Shown here: positions 8,501-14,514 of the stretch, one piece after another
How positions within the stretch are numbered: the stretch's first letter is position 1
How the letters are laid out: each line of letters starts with the position of its first letter
Assembly: GCF_946221105.1 (NCBI RefSeq)
Contig: NZ_CAMICL010000045.1
Location: forward strand, 1-16,016
Direction of reading: 5' to 3'
Origin: an uncultured Corynebacterium sp.
GTDB taxonomy: Bacteria > Actinomycetota > Actinomycetes > Mycobacteriales > Mycobacteriaceae
Length of the DNA: 16,016 bases
Position numbers and translations under genes: made by a program
The notes under the pieces: generated by a model
Database searches by the model: none
What the model was told of the DNA's origin: nothing
Seen by the model: only the letters and a program-made list of their open reading frames with translations

Positions 8501-8704
8501 GCCCGCAAGCGCGAAGGCTTCGAGGTCTCCGACCGCATCGCCGTGGTGCTGGCCGTGCCCACGGAGATGGAGGCGTGGGCCCGCACCCACGCCGACCACA
8601 TCGCCGCCGAGACCCTCGCGACGTCCTTCGACGTGGTCACCGAGCCGGTCGAAGGGCACGACGTCATCGACGGCGTGACAGCAACCGTGCGGAAGAACGG
8701 CTAG
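5528..8704 (+). CDS. ileS: Isoleucyl-tRNA synthetase
   Basis: This class I synthetase charges tRNA-Ile and edits misactivated valine. At 1058 residues it matches the eukaryote-like (type 2) IleRS found in Actinobacteria. Visible motifs are the ATP-binding HIGH variant HYGH (62-65), GWDCHGLPAE shortly after, and the CP1 editing site with TTTPWTLPSN (249-258) and GTGVVHQAPAFGEDD (347-361). Others are the WFESGSMPF stretch and the KMSKS loop at 629-633. The helical anticodon-binding domain follows (NWYVRRSRDRFW) with a long C-terminal region. The start is ATG 5528, 7 bases after AAGGAG (5515-5520); the ATG at 5523 is out of frame. Expression should rise when Ile-tRNA is uncharged, through the T-box leader. 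Type 2 enzymes often tolerate mupirocin better than type 1; that is family knowledge, not shown here. Confidence 0.98.
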   Translation: MVGNVYPKVDMTGGSDRFPEMERVVLDYWNTDGTFKASLEQREGCEEYVFNDGPPFANGMPHYGHLLTGYVKDIVPRFRTMSGFHVPRVFGWDCHGLPAELEAEKQLGITDKAQIEDMGLEQFNEYCAKSVMHYAGEWEDYVTRQARWVDFENGYKTMDPEYMESVMWAFKELYDKGLIYQGFRVLPYSWAEHTPLSNQETRLDDSYRDRQDPTVTVTLPFTGGRAGYAAEKTWAEHPELHDAAAIAWTTTPWTLPSNLALAVHPEVEYSLVKVGADGAAGFVDKQLLLASTLLGAYAKELGEYEVVATFEGAQLEGLEYEPVFDYFRDHDNAFMILNADYVTTEDGTGVVHQAPAFGEDDMLTCQEYGIDLVIPVDADGKFTSLVPEYEGKLVFDANRDIIRDLRAKGRVLRDQTIVHSYPHSWRSGEPLIYMALPAWFVKVTDIRDRMVELNQEIEWIPSHIRDGQFGKWLEGARDWNISRTRYWGSPVPAWVSDNPDYPRVDVYGSLDELERDFGTRPKSLHRPHIDELVRPNPDDPTGKSMMRRVPDVLDCWFESGSMPFAQYHYPFENREEFDTRQPADFIVEYSGQTRGWFYVQHVLSTALFDRVAYKKVVAHGIVLGSDGQKMSKSKGNYPNVMEVFDRDGSDAMRWFLMSSPILRGGNLIVTEQGIREGVRQALLPIWNAYTFLQLYSSSDAQWSVDSDNVLDRYILAKTHDMVAAVGEALDDTRIADACDVVRRFADTLTNWYVRRSRDRFWEGQEAHPEAFNTLYTVLEVVSRAVAPLLPYVSEVIWRGLTGGRSVHLTDYPHASELPADAELVAAMDATRAVCSAASSVRKANKLRNRLPLPKLTVALPDSAKLEAFRSTIRDEVNVKDVALTDDVDSAGSFEVVVNAKVAGPSLGKDVQRAIKNVKAGNYERRGDDVVVDGDIVLTPELYTERLVAENPESTARVDADGTVGLVVLDTEVTEELEAEGWAADVIRGLQDARKREGFEVSDRIAVVLAVPTEMEAWARTHADHIAAETLATSFDVVTEPVEGHDVIDGVTATVRKNG

Positions 8705-8721
8705 GGCTGGAAGCTCTAGCT

Positions 8722-8755
8722 GGGGCCTCACCCGTGCAGGGTGGGGCCCCTTTTT
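8722..8755 (+). terminator. Rho-independent terminator after ileS
   Basis: GGGGCCTCACCC (8722-8733) pairs with GGGTGGGGCCCC (8739-8750) through one G-U wobble, around the loop GTGCA. Five T residues (8751-8755) follow immediately. This is a textbook intrinsic terminator 17 bases after the ileS stop, and it should isolate the downstream palindrome array from ileS transcription. Confidence 0.93.
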
Positions 8756-8798
8756 GCCTGCTGAGCAGGGACGGCGGATCGGTGATCGGGTTGTAGGC

Positions 8799-9109
8799 AC
8801 TATGCAGCTGTATAGTTCTTCTGGCCATTATTGGGATTGCACCCACTATGCAGCGGCATAGTCTCCCGGGGTGCTCGGGGCGGGGTGTCCGCTATGCAGT
8901 GGCATAGTTTCTCGCGACGCAAGGGGACAGTCGTGTGGGGGCCGACTATGCGGCTGCATAGTTTTTCTGACCAACTATGGGGAGACACCCACTATGCAGT
9001 GGCATAGTCTCCCGGGGTGCTCGGGGGAGTGGAACAGACTATGCAGCTGCATAGTTTCGCGCGTCGCGAGAGGGCGCCCTGGGGGGCACCGACTATGCGG
9101 CTGCATAGT
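8799..9109. repeat. Array of seven 18-bp palindromes (ACTATGC-RGYK-GCATAGT)
   Basis: Copies lie at 8799-8816, 8845-8862, 8891-8908, 8945-8962, 8991-9008, 9038-9055 and 9092-9109. The copy at 9038 (ACTATGCAGCTGCATAGT) is a perfect palindrome. The 7-base arms ACTATGC/GCATAGT are nearly invariant: only G at the first base of copy 3 and T at base 13 of copy 1 differ. The central four bases vary (AGCT, AGCG, AGTG, GGCT). Start-to-start distances are 46, 46, 54, 46, 47 and 54. The array fills the otherwise gene-free stretch between the ileS terminator and the promoter of the HNH gene. It could be a multi-site operator, a run of RNA hairpins, or a local burst of a small genomic repeat family. I do not recognise it as a named element. 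Confidence 0.93.
8817..9109. repeat. Two diverged tandem units of about 146 bp, three palindromes each
   Basis: Unit 1 is 8817-8962 and unit 2 is 8963-9109. Spacers correspond pairwise: 8817-8844 with 8963-8990 (both 28 bases), 8863-8890 with 9009-9037 (28 and 29), and 8909-8944 with 9056-9091 (both 36). The best preserved part is 8840-8880 against 8986-9026, which is 41 bases with one difference. The first palindrome (8799-8816) is an extra copy at the left edge. The pattern points to duplication of a three-palindrome block. The spacers have since diverged while the palindrome arms stayed almost constant. Confidence 0.85.
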
Positions 9110-9157
9110 GACCGGCTTTTATGTTCGATGCTGCTACTTGGTAAATCAGCGTGCATT

Positions 9158-9173
9158 GTCCACTTTAGTGGAC
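9158..9173. promoter_or_regulatory. 16-bp palindrome upstream of the HNH gene promoter
   Basis: GTCCACT-TT-AGTGGAC has perfect 7-base arms. It lies 16 bases upstream of the -35 box of the HNH gene and is unrelated in sequence to the 18-bp palindromes. It is followed by TTTT (9174-9177), so it could also act as a weak intrinsic terminator for any transcript through the array. An operator for the HNH gene is the other reading. Confidence 0.5.
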
Positions 9174-9189
9174 TTTTACCGCCAAACCC

Positions 9190-9218
9190 TTGACTCGAAC
9201 ACATGAGCGTTCTATAAA
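9190..9218 (+). promoter_or_regulatory. Near-consensus sigma-70 type promoter of the HNH gene
   Basis: TTGACT (9190-9195) and TATAAA (9213-9218) are separated by exactly 17 bases. Transcription would begin near 9225, giving a short leader with AAGGGG (9238-9243) 7 bases before ATG 9251. It is the best -35/-10 pair in the window, so the gene probably has its own start signal. Confidence 0.7.
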
Positions 9219-9250
9219 GGTGTCAATGTTCATGAGTAAGGGGATTGACC

Positions 9251-10549
9251 ATGACAGTTGCGGTGGAAGAACGGAAAGATGGTCGAACGGGTGGCCTGTC
9301 GGCAGAGGTGCTCGAGGACCAGATCAAATGCAATCAATTGTCGGCAAACTACCACCGAGCGAAGATGCTCGATGCGGTGGGGCAGTTCGACGAGCAAGGG
9401 CTCGCGGAGCAGTACGGGGAGAAATCGACGGCAACGTGGTTGCGCAGCGAGCTCAACCTCCCGCAGGCCACAGCGTTCGAGTATGTGCGCGTGGCGCGGG
9501 GACTGAGGAAATTCAGGCGTTTGTACGACGCATTCGAATCGGGGGTGATGCCGTATTCGACGGTTCGCTTCCTTCTCCGGTACATGGATGAGTGCAACGA
9601 GGAGCAATACGTCGAGCTCGCGTTAAGCATGTCGTTTGCTGATCTCCAGATCGTGCTCGCCGGGGCAAGGCCCAAAGAGGAGGACCCGACTGAACCTTTC
9701 GCTCGCGCCCGCGAGTGCGACGACGGCATGATCGCCTTCGAGGCGAGGCTTCCAGCGGTAGCCGGCCAAAAACTCCTGACTGCGCTGAAGGTGGCGCAGT
9801 TGGCCAGTTTCGGTCTCGAGGATGTGGACCCGGATGATCTGCAGGACCCGGAGAAGGTGCAGAAGCTTATCGACGACGCAGCTGCCGCCGAAGACGCCGT
9901 GCCATCAGAGCAGGACCGCGCTCCGCGCAAGCGCACGAAGATCACCATGGACGACATCGCGCGTTCGGTGTCGCGTTACGGGCCTCCAGAAAAACAGGAC
10001 GTGTACGGGGCCTTGTTGTCCATGATCGACATGGTCCGCGCAAACCCAAAGAGTCCGCTTCGTAGCCCTGGTGTGCAGGTTAACCTCATGGTGAATCAGC
10101 AGGGGCAGTGCTGGATGCCGGAAAACCGTTCGGCCCCTTCTGAGGACGTGCGCAGCTATCTCGCCAACGCGATGGTGCGTTTGCACTTGCTGGATGACAC
10201 GGGACTGACTATCCACGTCGGCCGTTCGCGGCGGTTCGCCACAGACGGCCAAGTGCAGGCCCTGCTCGCGATCTGGGGGTATCAATGCGCCATGCCTGGA
10301 TGTTCGCATAGGCGCTTCATAGAGATGCACCACATAAAAGAATGGGAGCACGGAGGCATGACCGATTTGGACAACCTGATTCCGCTGTGCTCGAGCTGCC
10401 ACTCCCAGGTGAGTCACGGAGTGATCACTATCGAGCGCCAGGGGAGCGACCTGTTCTTCGCATTCAAAAACGGTGCCCGGTTCGTCTCGCGCAACCGAAA
10501 GCAGCCGAGGCGGATGGAGTACGTCGCCGGAGATTCGTTCGCCGGGTGA
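9251..10549 (+). CDS. DUF222 / HNH endonuclease domain protein (13E12 repeat family)
   Basis: The 432-residue protein has an N-terminal DUF222-like helical region, with STATWLRSELNLPQATAFEYVRVARGL at about 60-85. A C-terminal HNH nuclease finger follows: C346 and C351 in CAMPGCSHRRF, the HH pair at 360-361, then LCSSCH with C380, C383 and H384. HNH domains cut DNA through a metal bound near the central histidine. Members of this family occur in many copies in actinobacterial genomes and often look mobile, but their role is unknown. ATG 9251 is preferred over TTG 9245 because AAGGGG sits 7 bases before it. The gene looks less GC-rich than its neighbours and uses codons such as ATA and TTA that are scarce in them. 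It lies between ileS and dinB, suggesting an accessory insertion. All zinc and catalytic positions appear intact. Confidence 0.9.
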   Translation: MTVAVEERKDGRTGGLSAEVLEDQIKCNQLSANYHRAKMLDAVGQFDEQGLAEQYGEKSTATWLRSELNLPQATAFEYVRVARGLRKFRRLYDAFESGVMPYSTVRFLLRYMDECNEEQYVELALSMSFADLQIVLAGARPKEEDPTEPFARARECDDGMIAFEARLPAVAGQKLLTALKVAQLASFGLEDVDPDDLQDPEKVQKLIDDAAAAEDAVPSEQDRAPRKRTKITMDDIARSVSRYGPPEKQDVYGALLSMIDMVRANPKSPLRSPGVQVNLMVNQQGQCWMPENRSAPSEDVRSYLANAMVRLHLLDDTGLTIHVGRSRRFATDGQVQALLAIWGYQCAMPGCSHRRFIEMHHIKEWEHGGMTDLDNLIPLCSSCHSQVSHGVITIERQGSDLFFAFKNGARFVSRNRKQPRRMEYVAGDSFAG

Positions 10550-10592
10550 GGGGATTGGAACATGGTGGTCCCGGTGGTGCACAGTGGTGGAC

Positions 10593-11975
10593 ATGAACCG
10601 CTGGGTGCTGCACATCGACATGGATGCGTTCTACGCGTCCTGCGAACAGCTGACCCGGCCAACGCTGAAGGGGCGCCCGGTGCTGGTGGCGGGAGTGTCC
10701 GGCCGAGGAGTGGTCGCCGGCGCGAGCTACGAGGCGCGCAAGTATGGGGCGCACTCGGCGATGCCGACGCACCGGGCGGCGCGCCTGGTGGGGTCGAAGG
10801 CGGTGCTGGTGGCACCACGCAGGCCGGTCTACGCGGCGGCGTCGCGGCGAGTGTTCGAGGTCATTGGCAGGTATGTGGACGTGGTGGAGCAGCTGTCCAT
10901 CGACGAGGCGTTCATGGAGCCGGACGACTTGGTCGGGGCAAGCCCGGAAGACGTGGAGCAATGGGCGAACGAACTGCGTGCGGCGATCAAGGAAGAGACG
11001 GGCTTGCCCAGTTCGATCGGGGCAGGTCCGGGAAAGCAGTACGCCAAAATTGGCTCGGGCCGGGCGAAGCCGGACGGGGTGTTTGTCATCCCGCACGACC
11101 GGCAGTTAGAGATCCTGCACCCGATGCCGGTCAGCGAGCTGTGGGGCGTGGGGCCTGTGACTGAGTCGAAGCTGCTCGCCGCAGGGATCGAAACGATCGG
11201 GGACCTGGCTAACCTCAGCGAGAAAGAGCTGGACATCGCCATCGGCGGCGCTGTGGGCAAGCAGCTGTGGTGGCTGGCGCGAGGCGTGGATGAGCGGCCG
11301 GTGGCGCCGAGGGCGGAGTCGAAACAGATCTCCTCGGAGCACACCTATCCGCAGGATCTGACCACCCCGCCGGAGGTGGACGCGGCGTTGGAGCGGGCGG
11401 CTGCGGAGTCGCACCGCAGGCTGCGCAAGGACGGTCGCGGGGCGCGCACGGTGACGGTGAAGCTGCGGATGGCGGACTTCCGCATCGAGTCGCGTTCGGC
11501 GACGTTGCCGTACGCCACCGATGACGCGGAGACGCTGCTGGCCACCGCGTTTAGGATCGTGCGCTACCCGGACGAGGTGGGCCCGATCCGGCTGGTGGGA
11601 GTGTCGTATTCGGGGCTGGAGGACACGCTGCAGGATGTGCTGTTTCCTGAGCTGGACCAGGCGATTGTGAAGCCGGCGCCGGTGTCGGCGGACTATGAAA
11701 CTGGGGTGAGTGACCACGACACGCAGTTCGACACGGAGGTGCACCAGGAGACTGCTCCGGAGCAGGGGGTGTGGCGCGCGACCCAGGACGTTCACCACCC
11801 GGAATACGGCCATGGCTGGGTCCAAGGCGCCGGCAAGGGGTGGGTGACGGTGCGGTTTGAAACGCGGGCGACGGGTCCGGGCCGGATCAAAAGCCTGCGC
11901 GCAGACGACCCGCATCTCCAACAGGCGGACCCGCTGGATTCGCTGGCGTGGGAGGAGTGGTTCTCACAGCAGTGA
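10593..11975 (+). CDS. dinB: DNA polymerase IV (Y-family), with actinobacterial C-terminal extension
   Basis: DinB performs translesion DNA synthesis without proofreading. The 460-residue protein begins MNRWVLHIDMDAFYASCEQL with the catalytic aspartate D9. The second catalytic motif is SIDEAF (102-107, D104 and E105). The helix-hairpin-helix region WGVGPVTESKLLAAGIETIGDLA and the little-finger domain follow. QDVLF (347-351) fits the beta-clamp-binding motif QxxLF. Beyond it, an extra region of about 100 residues contains DVHHPEYGHGWVQGAGKGWVT near 398-418. I chose ATG 10593 because the family starts there; the frame is open further upstream but overlaps the HNH gene. No strong ribosome-binding site is seen. 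The 3' end overlaps the convergent asparaginase gene by 12 bases. Confidence 0.96.
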   Translation: MNRWVLHIDMDAFYASCEQLTRPTLKGRPVLVAGVSGRGVVAGASYEARKYGAHSAMPTHRAARLVGSKAVLVAPRRPVYAAASRRVFEVIGRYVDVVEQLSIDEAFMEPDDLVGASPEDVEQWANELRAAIKEETGLPSSIGAGPGKQYAKIGSGRAKPDGVFVIPHDRQLEILHPMPVSELWGVGPVTESKLLAAGIETIGDLANLSEKELDIAIGGAVGKQLWWLARGVDERPVAPRAESKQISSEHTYPQDLTTPPEVDAALERAAAESHRRLRKDGRGARTVTVKLRMADFRIESRSATLPYATDDAETLLATAFRIVRYPDEVGPIRLVGVSYSGLEDTLQDVLFPELDQAIVKPAPVSADYETGVSDHDTQFDTEVHQETAPEQGVWRATQDVHHPEYGHGWVQGAGKGWVTVRFETRATGPGRIKSLRADDPHLQQADPLDSLAWEEWFSQQ

Positions 11976-12854
11976 GCGCGGATCCACGCCGGTGGCCAGC
12001 GCGGTGGCCAGCGCGATGCGGGCCTGCCCGGCGCTGAGGTAGCCGGCGGGCAGCGCACCTAGGTCGCCGAGGGTGGAGCCGCCGCCAGCGCCGCCGTAGG
12101 CGAAGGACACCTCGCCGTAGGGCACCGACGTCGCAACAACTACCGGTACCCCGCGGCGCAGCAGCTTTGCGACGGCTCCGCCCATGCCCGCCGACACATT
12201 GCCGGAGCCGAGGGCTTCGAGGACGAGCCCGTCGATAGGCCCGAGTGCGCGGATGAGGGCATCGTCGGCGCCAGCCCACGCGCGGATGATGGGGATGTTC
12301 AACCCGGCCAGTGGCGCGGGAGGCACCGCCATGGGGCGGGGCAGGGGCGTGCTGCTGGTCAGGGTGAAGGCGTGCTCGGCGGTGGTCTGCGTCTTCATCA
12401 GCCCGCGCGCCGGGAGGGTCTCGCCCGCGAAGTGGACAAGTACGCCGGTGTCGCGCCTGGTGGCGGCCACCTCGATCGCGCCGCGCAAGTTGGCAGGCCC
12501 GTCGGGGTGCGCGTGGTCGGCGGGGCGCATCGCGCCGGTGAGCACTACCGGGCGGGGGTCGGCGTGGACGAGGTCAAGCGCGAGGGCGGTCTCGGCCATG
12601 GAGTCGGTGCCGTGGGTGATGACGAGGGAGGCGGTGTCGTCGAGAAGCGAAGTGCGCACGGTTTCGCGCAACATGTCGATCTCGGCCAGCCCCATGGACG
12701 AGGAATCGAGGCTGGCCACGTCGATGGTGCGCACCTGGCGAGTGGTGCCGCAACGGGCGACGAGTTCCTCCCCGGTGAGCGTGGGCACGAGCGCGCCACG
12801 GTCGTTGGCGGTGGAGGCGATCGTGCCGCCGGTTGAGATGACTAACACGTTCAT
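11964..12854 (-). CDS. ansA: Type I (cytoplasmic) L-asparaginase
   Basis: The enzyme hydrolyses asparagine to aspartate and ammonia. The 296-residue protein has the first active-site threonine in STGGTIAS (T11) and the second signature in THGTDSMAETA (T83 and D84). The SSSMG segment (51-55) is also present, as is LTGAMRPADHAHPDGPANL, typical of the family. No signal peptide is seen, so it should be cytoplasmic. ATG at 12854 is preferred over the GTG at 12860 because the conserved strand begins MNVLVISTGGTIAS; neither has a clear ribosome-binding site. The gene is convergent with dinB (12-base overlap) and divergent from the lipoprotein gene at 12929, with a 74-base shared upstream region. Nothing in the context suggests a dedicated pathway. 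Confidence 0.95.
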   Translation of the reverse strand: MNVLVISTGGTIASTANDRGALVPTLTGEELVARCGTTRQVRTIDVASLDSSSMGLAEIDMLRETVRTSLLDDTASLVITHGTDSMAETALALDLVHADPRPVVLTGAMRPADHAHPDGPANLRGAIEVAATRRDTGVLVHFAGETLPARGLMKTQTTAEHAFTLTSSTPLPRPMAVPPAPLAGLNIPIIRAWAGADDALIRALGPIDGLVLEALGSGNVSAGMGGAVAKLLRRGVPVVVATSVPYGEVSFAYGGAGGGSTLGDLGALPAGYLSAGQARIALATALATGVDPRSLL

Positions 12855-12928
12855 GCACACAGAGTGCCAGAAAGTTGCGGGTGTGCAGTAACGTGAAACG
12901 AGAGATTTACGCTACGCAAGGAGAACAC

Positions 12929-13507
12929 GTGAAAGCACCGAAACTTGTCGCAGCCGCAGCTGTCGCGGGCCTGGCGCTGAGCCTGACGGCCTGCTCCGAG
13001 GATTCGGACACGGCCGAAACCACCGCCGAAACCCAGGCGGCCTCCTCCGAGGCCGCGCCGGTGGCGGAAATGCCGACGGCGGAAGAGCTCAATGCTGTGC
13101 TGCAGCGCGCCGCCGACCCGAACCTGCCCATCGCCGAGCGCGCGAACACCGTGCAGGGCGGCGAGACCACGCCGGAGCTGTTCGACCTGATGACGCAGTC
13201 GCAGCAGGAATCCGGCGCGAATTTCCAGGTGGTCGACCCAGTGCTGCCGGGCTACACCGCCAACTCCGTGCTCGCCACCGTGAACTTCACCCGCCCGAAC
13301 GCCGAGTCGCAGCTGGCGGAGGACGTGGAGTTCATCAACGAGGAAGGCAACTGGAAGATCTCCAAGAGCTGGGCCTGCTTCCTGGTCAGCAACACCCTTC
13401 CCCCGGAGCAGGTGCCGGACATGTGCAACACCGGTGCGCCGGCAGCTCCTGAGGCGCCGGCCGAGCAGGCGCCAGCCGAAGCTCCGGCCGAAGCGCCGGC
13501 GCTCTAA
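12929..13507 (+). CDS. Lipoprotein with MTB12-like domain
   Basis: The 192-residue precursor has a short N-terminus with two lysines (VKAPK), a hydrophobic stretch and the lipobox LTAC (residues 19-22), so the mature protein should be lipidated at C22. After an acidic Ser/Thr/Glu linker, residues 49-90 (PTAEELNAVLQRAADPNLPI, VQGGETTPELFDLM) resemble the mycobacterial secreted antigen MTB12/CFP-2 family, whose function is unknown. The NFQVVDP to WKISKSWAC part (98-150) completes the domain. C150 and C166 could form a disulfide. The tail is Ala/Pro/Glu rich (repeated APAEAP). GTG 12929 is chosen because AAGGAG (12918-12923) lies 5 bases upstream and the signal peptide begins there. The 3' end overlaps the opposite lipoprotein gene by 4 bases. 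Confidence 0.88.
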   Translation: MKAPKLVAAAAVAGLALSLTACSEDSDTAETTAETQAASSEAAPVAEMPTAEELNAVLQRAADPNLPIAERANTVQGGETTPELFDLMTQSQQESGANFQVVDPVLPGYTANSVLATVNFTRPNAESQLAEDVEFINEEGNWKISKSWACFLVSNTLPPEQVPDMCNTGAPAAPEAPAEQAPAEAPAEAPAL

Positions 13508-14442
13508 GCGCCGTACTGCACAGCGCGGGTGATGTCTTGGACCACCCGCGCTTTGTCGTCTCCGCCGTAGATTAGGCGGGTGGTCCAGGCGGTCTGGCCG
13601 GACACCGGCAGCGGACGCGACAGGTCCACCACGATCTGGCCCTCGGAGGTGGTGCGGGAGGAATCCACCTGCACGCTTTCGCCCTCGAGCTCGCCGGGGC
13701 CGTCGATGGTGACGTTGTTGTTCTGGGGGTGCTCCTCAACCTTCGTGTCCAGCGTCAGCGTGTCGCCGTCGCGGGAGACCAGGGTGTAGTTGGTAGTGCG
13801 CGTCATCGCGGTGTCGCCCGCGGCGCGGCCTTCCACGGTCCAGGTCGCGCCGGGGCCGATGGGCTCGTCGGGGAAGACGACGGAGTTGTTGATGAGCGCG
13901 ATGAGGGTGGGCTCGACAAGCTGGAGGCCGCGCTGCGGCGCGTCGGCTGGCGCGAGCAGTTTCAGGGTGGAGATGCGGCCGGTGTCGTCGGCGCGCCAGC
14001 TCATGCGGAACCCCTCGGAAGCGGCGACGTCCTGGCCGATATCCAGGTCGGAGTGCTTGCCGGAGCCGACCACGAAGTCGATACGGGAATCGGCGTCCTC
14101 CTCATCGCCCTCCGGGGCCGGGGCTTCGCCGGCGGTTACCGTCAGCGGCAGGGTGGTTTTGTTCACGTTGCCGCCGGCGGGCGCATCCGCGACCTCGGCC
14201 TCGCCCGGTGCGGCGACGTGCTGGTCCACGCCGGCGGACACGGCGACCGCGGTGTCCCACTCCGCGTCAGGGGAGTAACGCACCTCTTCCGGGTTCTCGC
14301 CGGGGTTGACCAGGGTGACCGAAGGGGCGTCGATAGGAAATGCTGGCACCCCAGCCACCGGATCGTCCTCGGCGGAGGAGCAGGAGGTGAGCGCGAGGGT
14401 GAGCGTGGCGGCGGCGGCGATACTGCGGAGGGTGCGGAACAT
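13504..14442 (-). CDS. Putative lipoprotein of unknown function
   Basis: The 312-residue precursor starts MFRTLRSIAAAATLTLALTSC, with the lipobox LTSC placing the lipidated cysteine at C21. The mature part is rich in Asp, Glu and Ala early on and then mainly beta-strand-like. Segments such as LVEPTLIALINNSVVFPDEPIG and GPGATWTVEGRA recall secreted actinobacterial proteins of the DUF6263 type. I cannot confirm that family by eye, and no catalytic motif is visible. The gene is transcribed towards the MTB12-like lipoprotein gene and away from lspA. Its start lies 72 bases from the lspA start on the other strand, and only a weak GAAGA precedes the ATG. The product is probably surface-exposed, held in the outer leaflet of the cytoplasmic membrane. 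Confidence 0.85.
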   Translation of the reverse strand: MFRTLRSIAAAATLTLALTSCSSAEDDPVAGVPAFPIDAPSVTLVNPGENPEEVRYSPDAEWDTAVAVSAGVDQHVAAPGEAEVADAPAGGNVNKTTLPLTVTAGEAPAPEGDEEDADSRIDFVVGSGKHSDLDIGQDVAASEGFRMSWRADDTGRISTLKLLAPADAPQRGLQLVEPTLIALINNSVVFPDEPIGPGATWTVEGRAAGDTAMTRTTNYTLVSRDGDTLTLDTKVEEHPQNNNVTIDGPGELEGESVQVDSSRTTSEGQIVVDLSRPLPVSGQTAWTTRLIYGGDDKARVVQDITRAVQYGA

Positions 14443-14499
14443 TCTTCAAAAGCTACCTGGCCCGCGCAGCGGAATACAGGCAGGCTGCGTACGACCGGC

Positions 14500-14505
14500 T
14501 AAAGT
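14500..14505 (+). promoter_or_regulatory. Putative leaderless -10 element for lspA
   Basis: TAAAGT fits TAnAnT and is followed by GGTTCGGCG and then ATG 14515, leaving 9 bases between box and start codon. There is no Shine-Dalgarno sequence. The layout matches the one before yggT, including the string GGTTCGGC. A leaderless or nearly leaderless transcript is inferred. Confidence 0.4.
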
Positions 14506-14514
14506 GGTTCGGCG

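Noticed and set aside
8863..8945. G-quadruplex in the G-rich spacers
   Set aside because: Runs of GGGG occur, but only three are close together in 8868-8886 and the remaining runs are far away. The paired spacer in unit 2 does not conserve the pattern.
8799..9109. CRISPR array
   Set aside because: Repeats are only 18 bp and fully palindromic with variable centres. The spacers are not unique: they recur in pairs as part of a 146-base tandem duplication. No cas genes are present.
8664..9206. Small open frames on both strands through the palindrome array (for example 8871-9206 on +, 8800-8988 and 8992-9204 on -)
   Set aside because: Their Cys-rich repeating peptides (such as LCGCIV and LCSCIV) are simply translations of the palindromes. 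They lack ribosome-binding sites and arise on both strands, so they are by-products of the DNA repeats.
10473..10592. N-terminal extension of DinB from ATG 10473
   Set aside because: The extra 40 residues overlap the HNH gene and are not DinB-like. The catalytic motif normally lies at residues 7-11, which fits ATG 10593.
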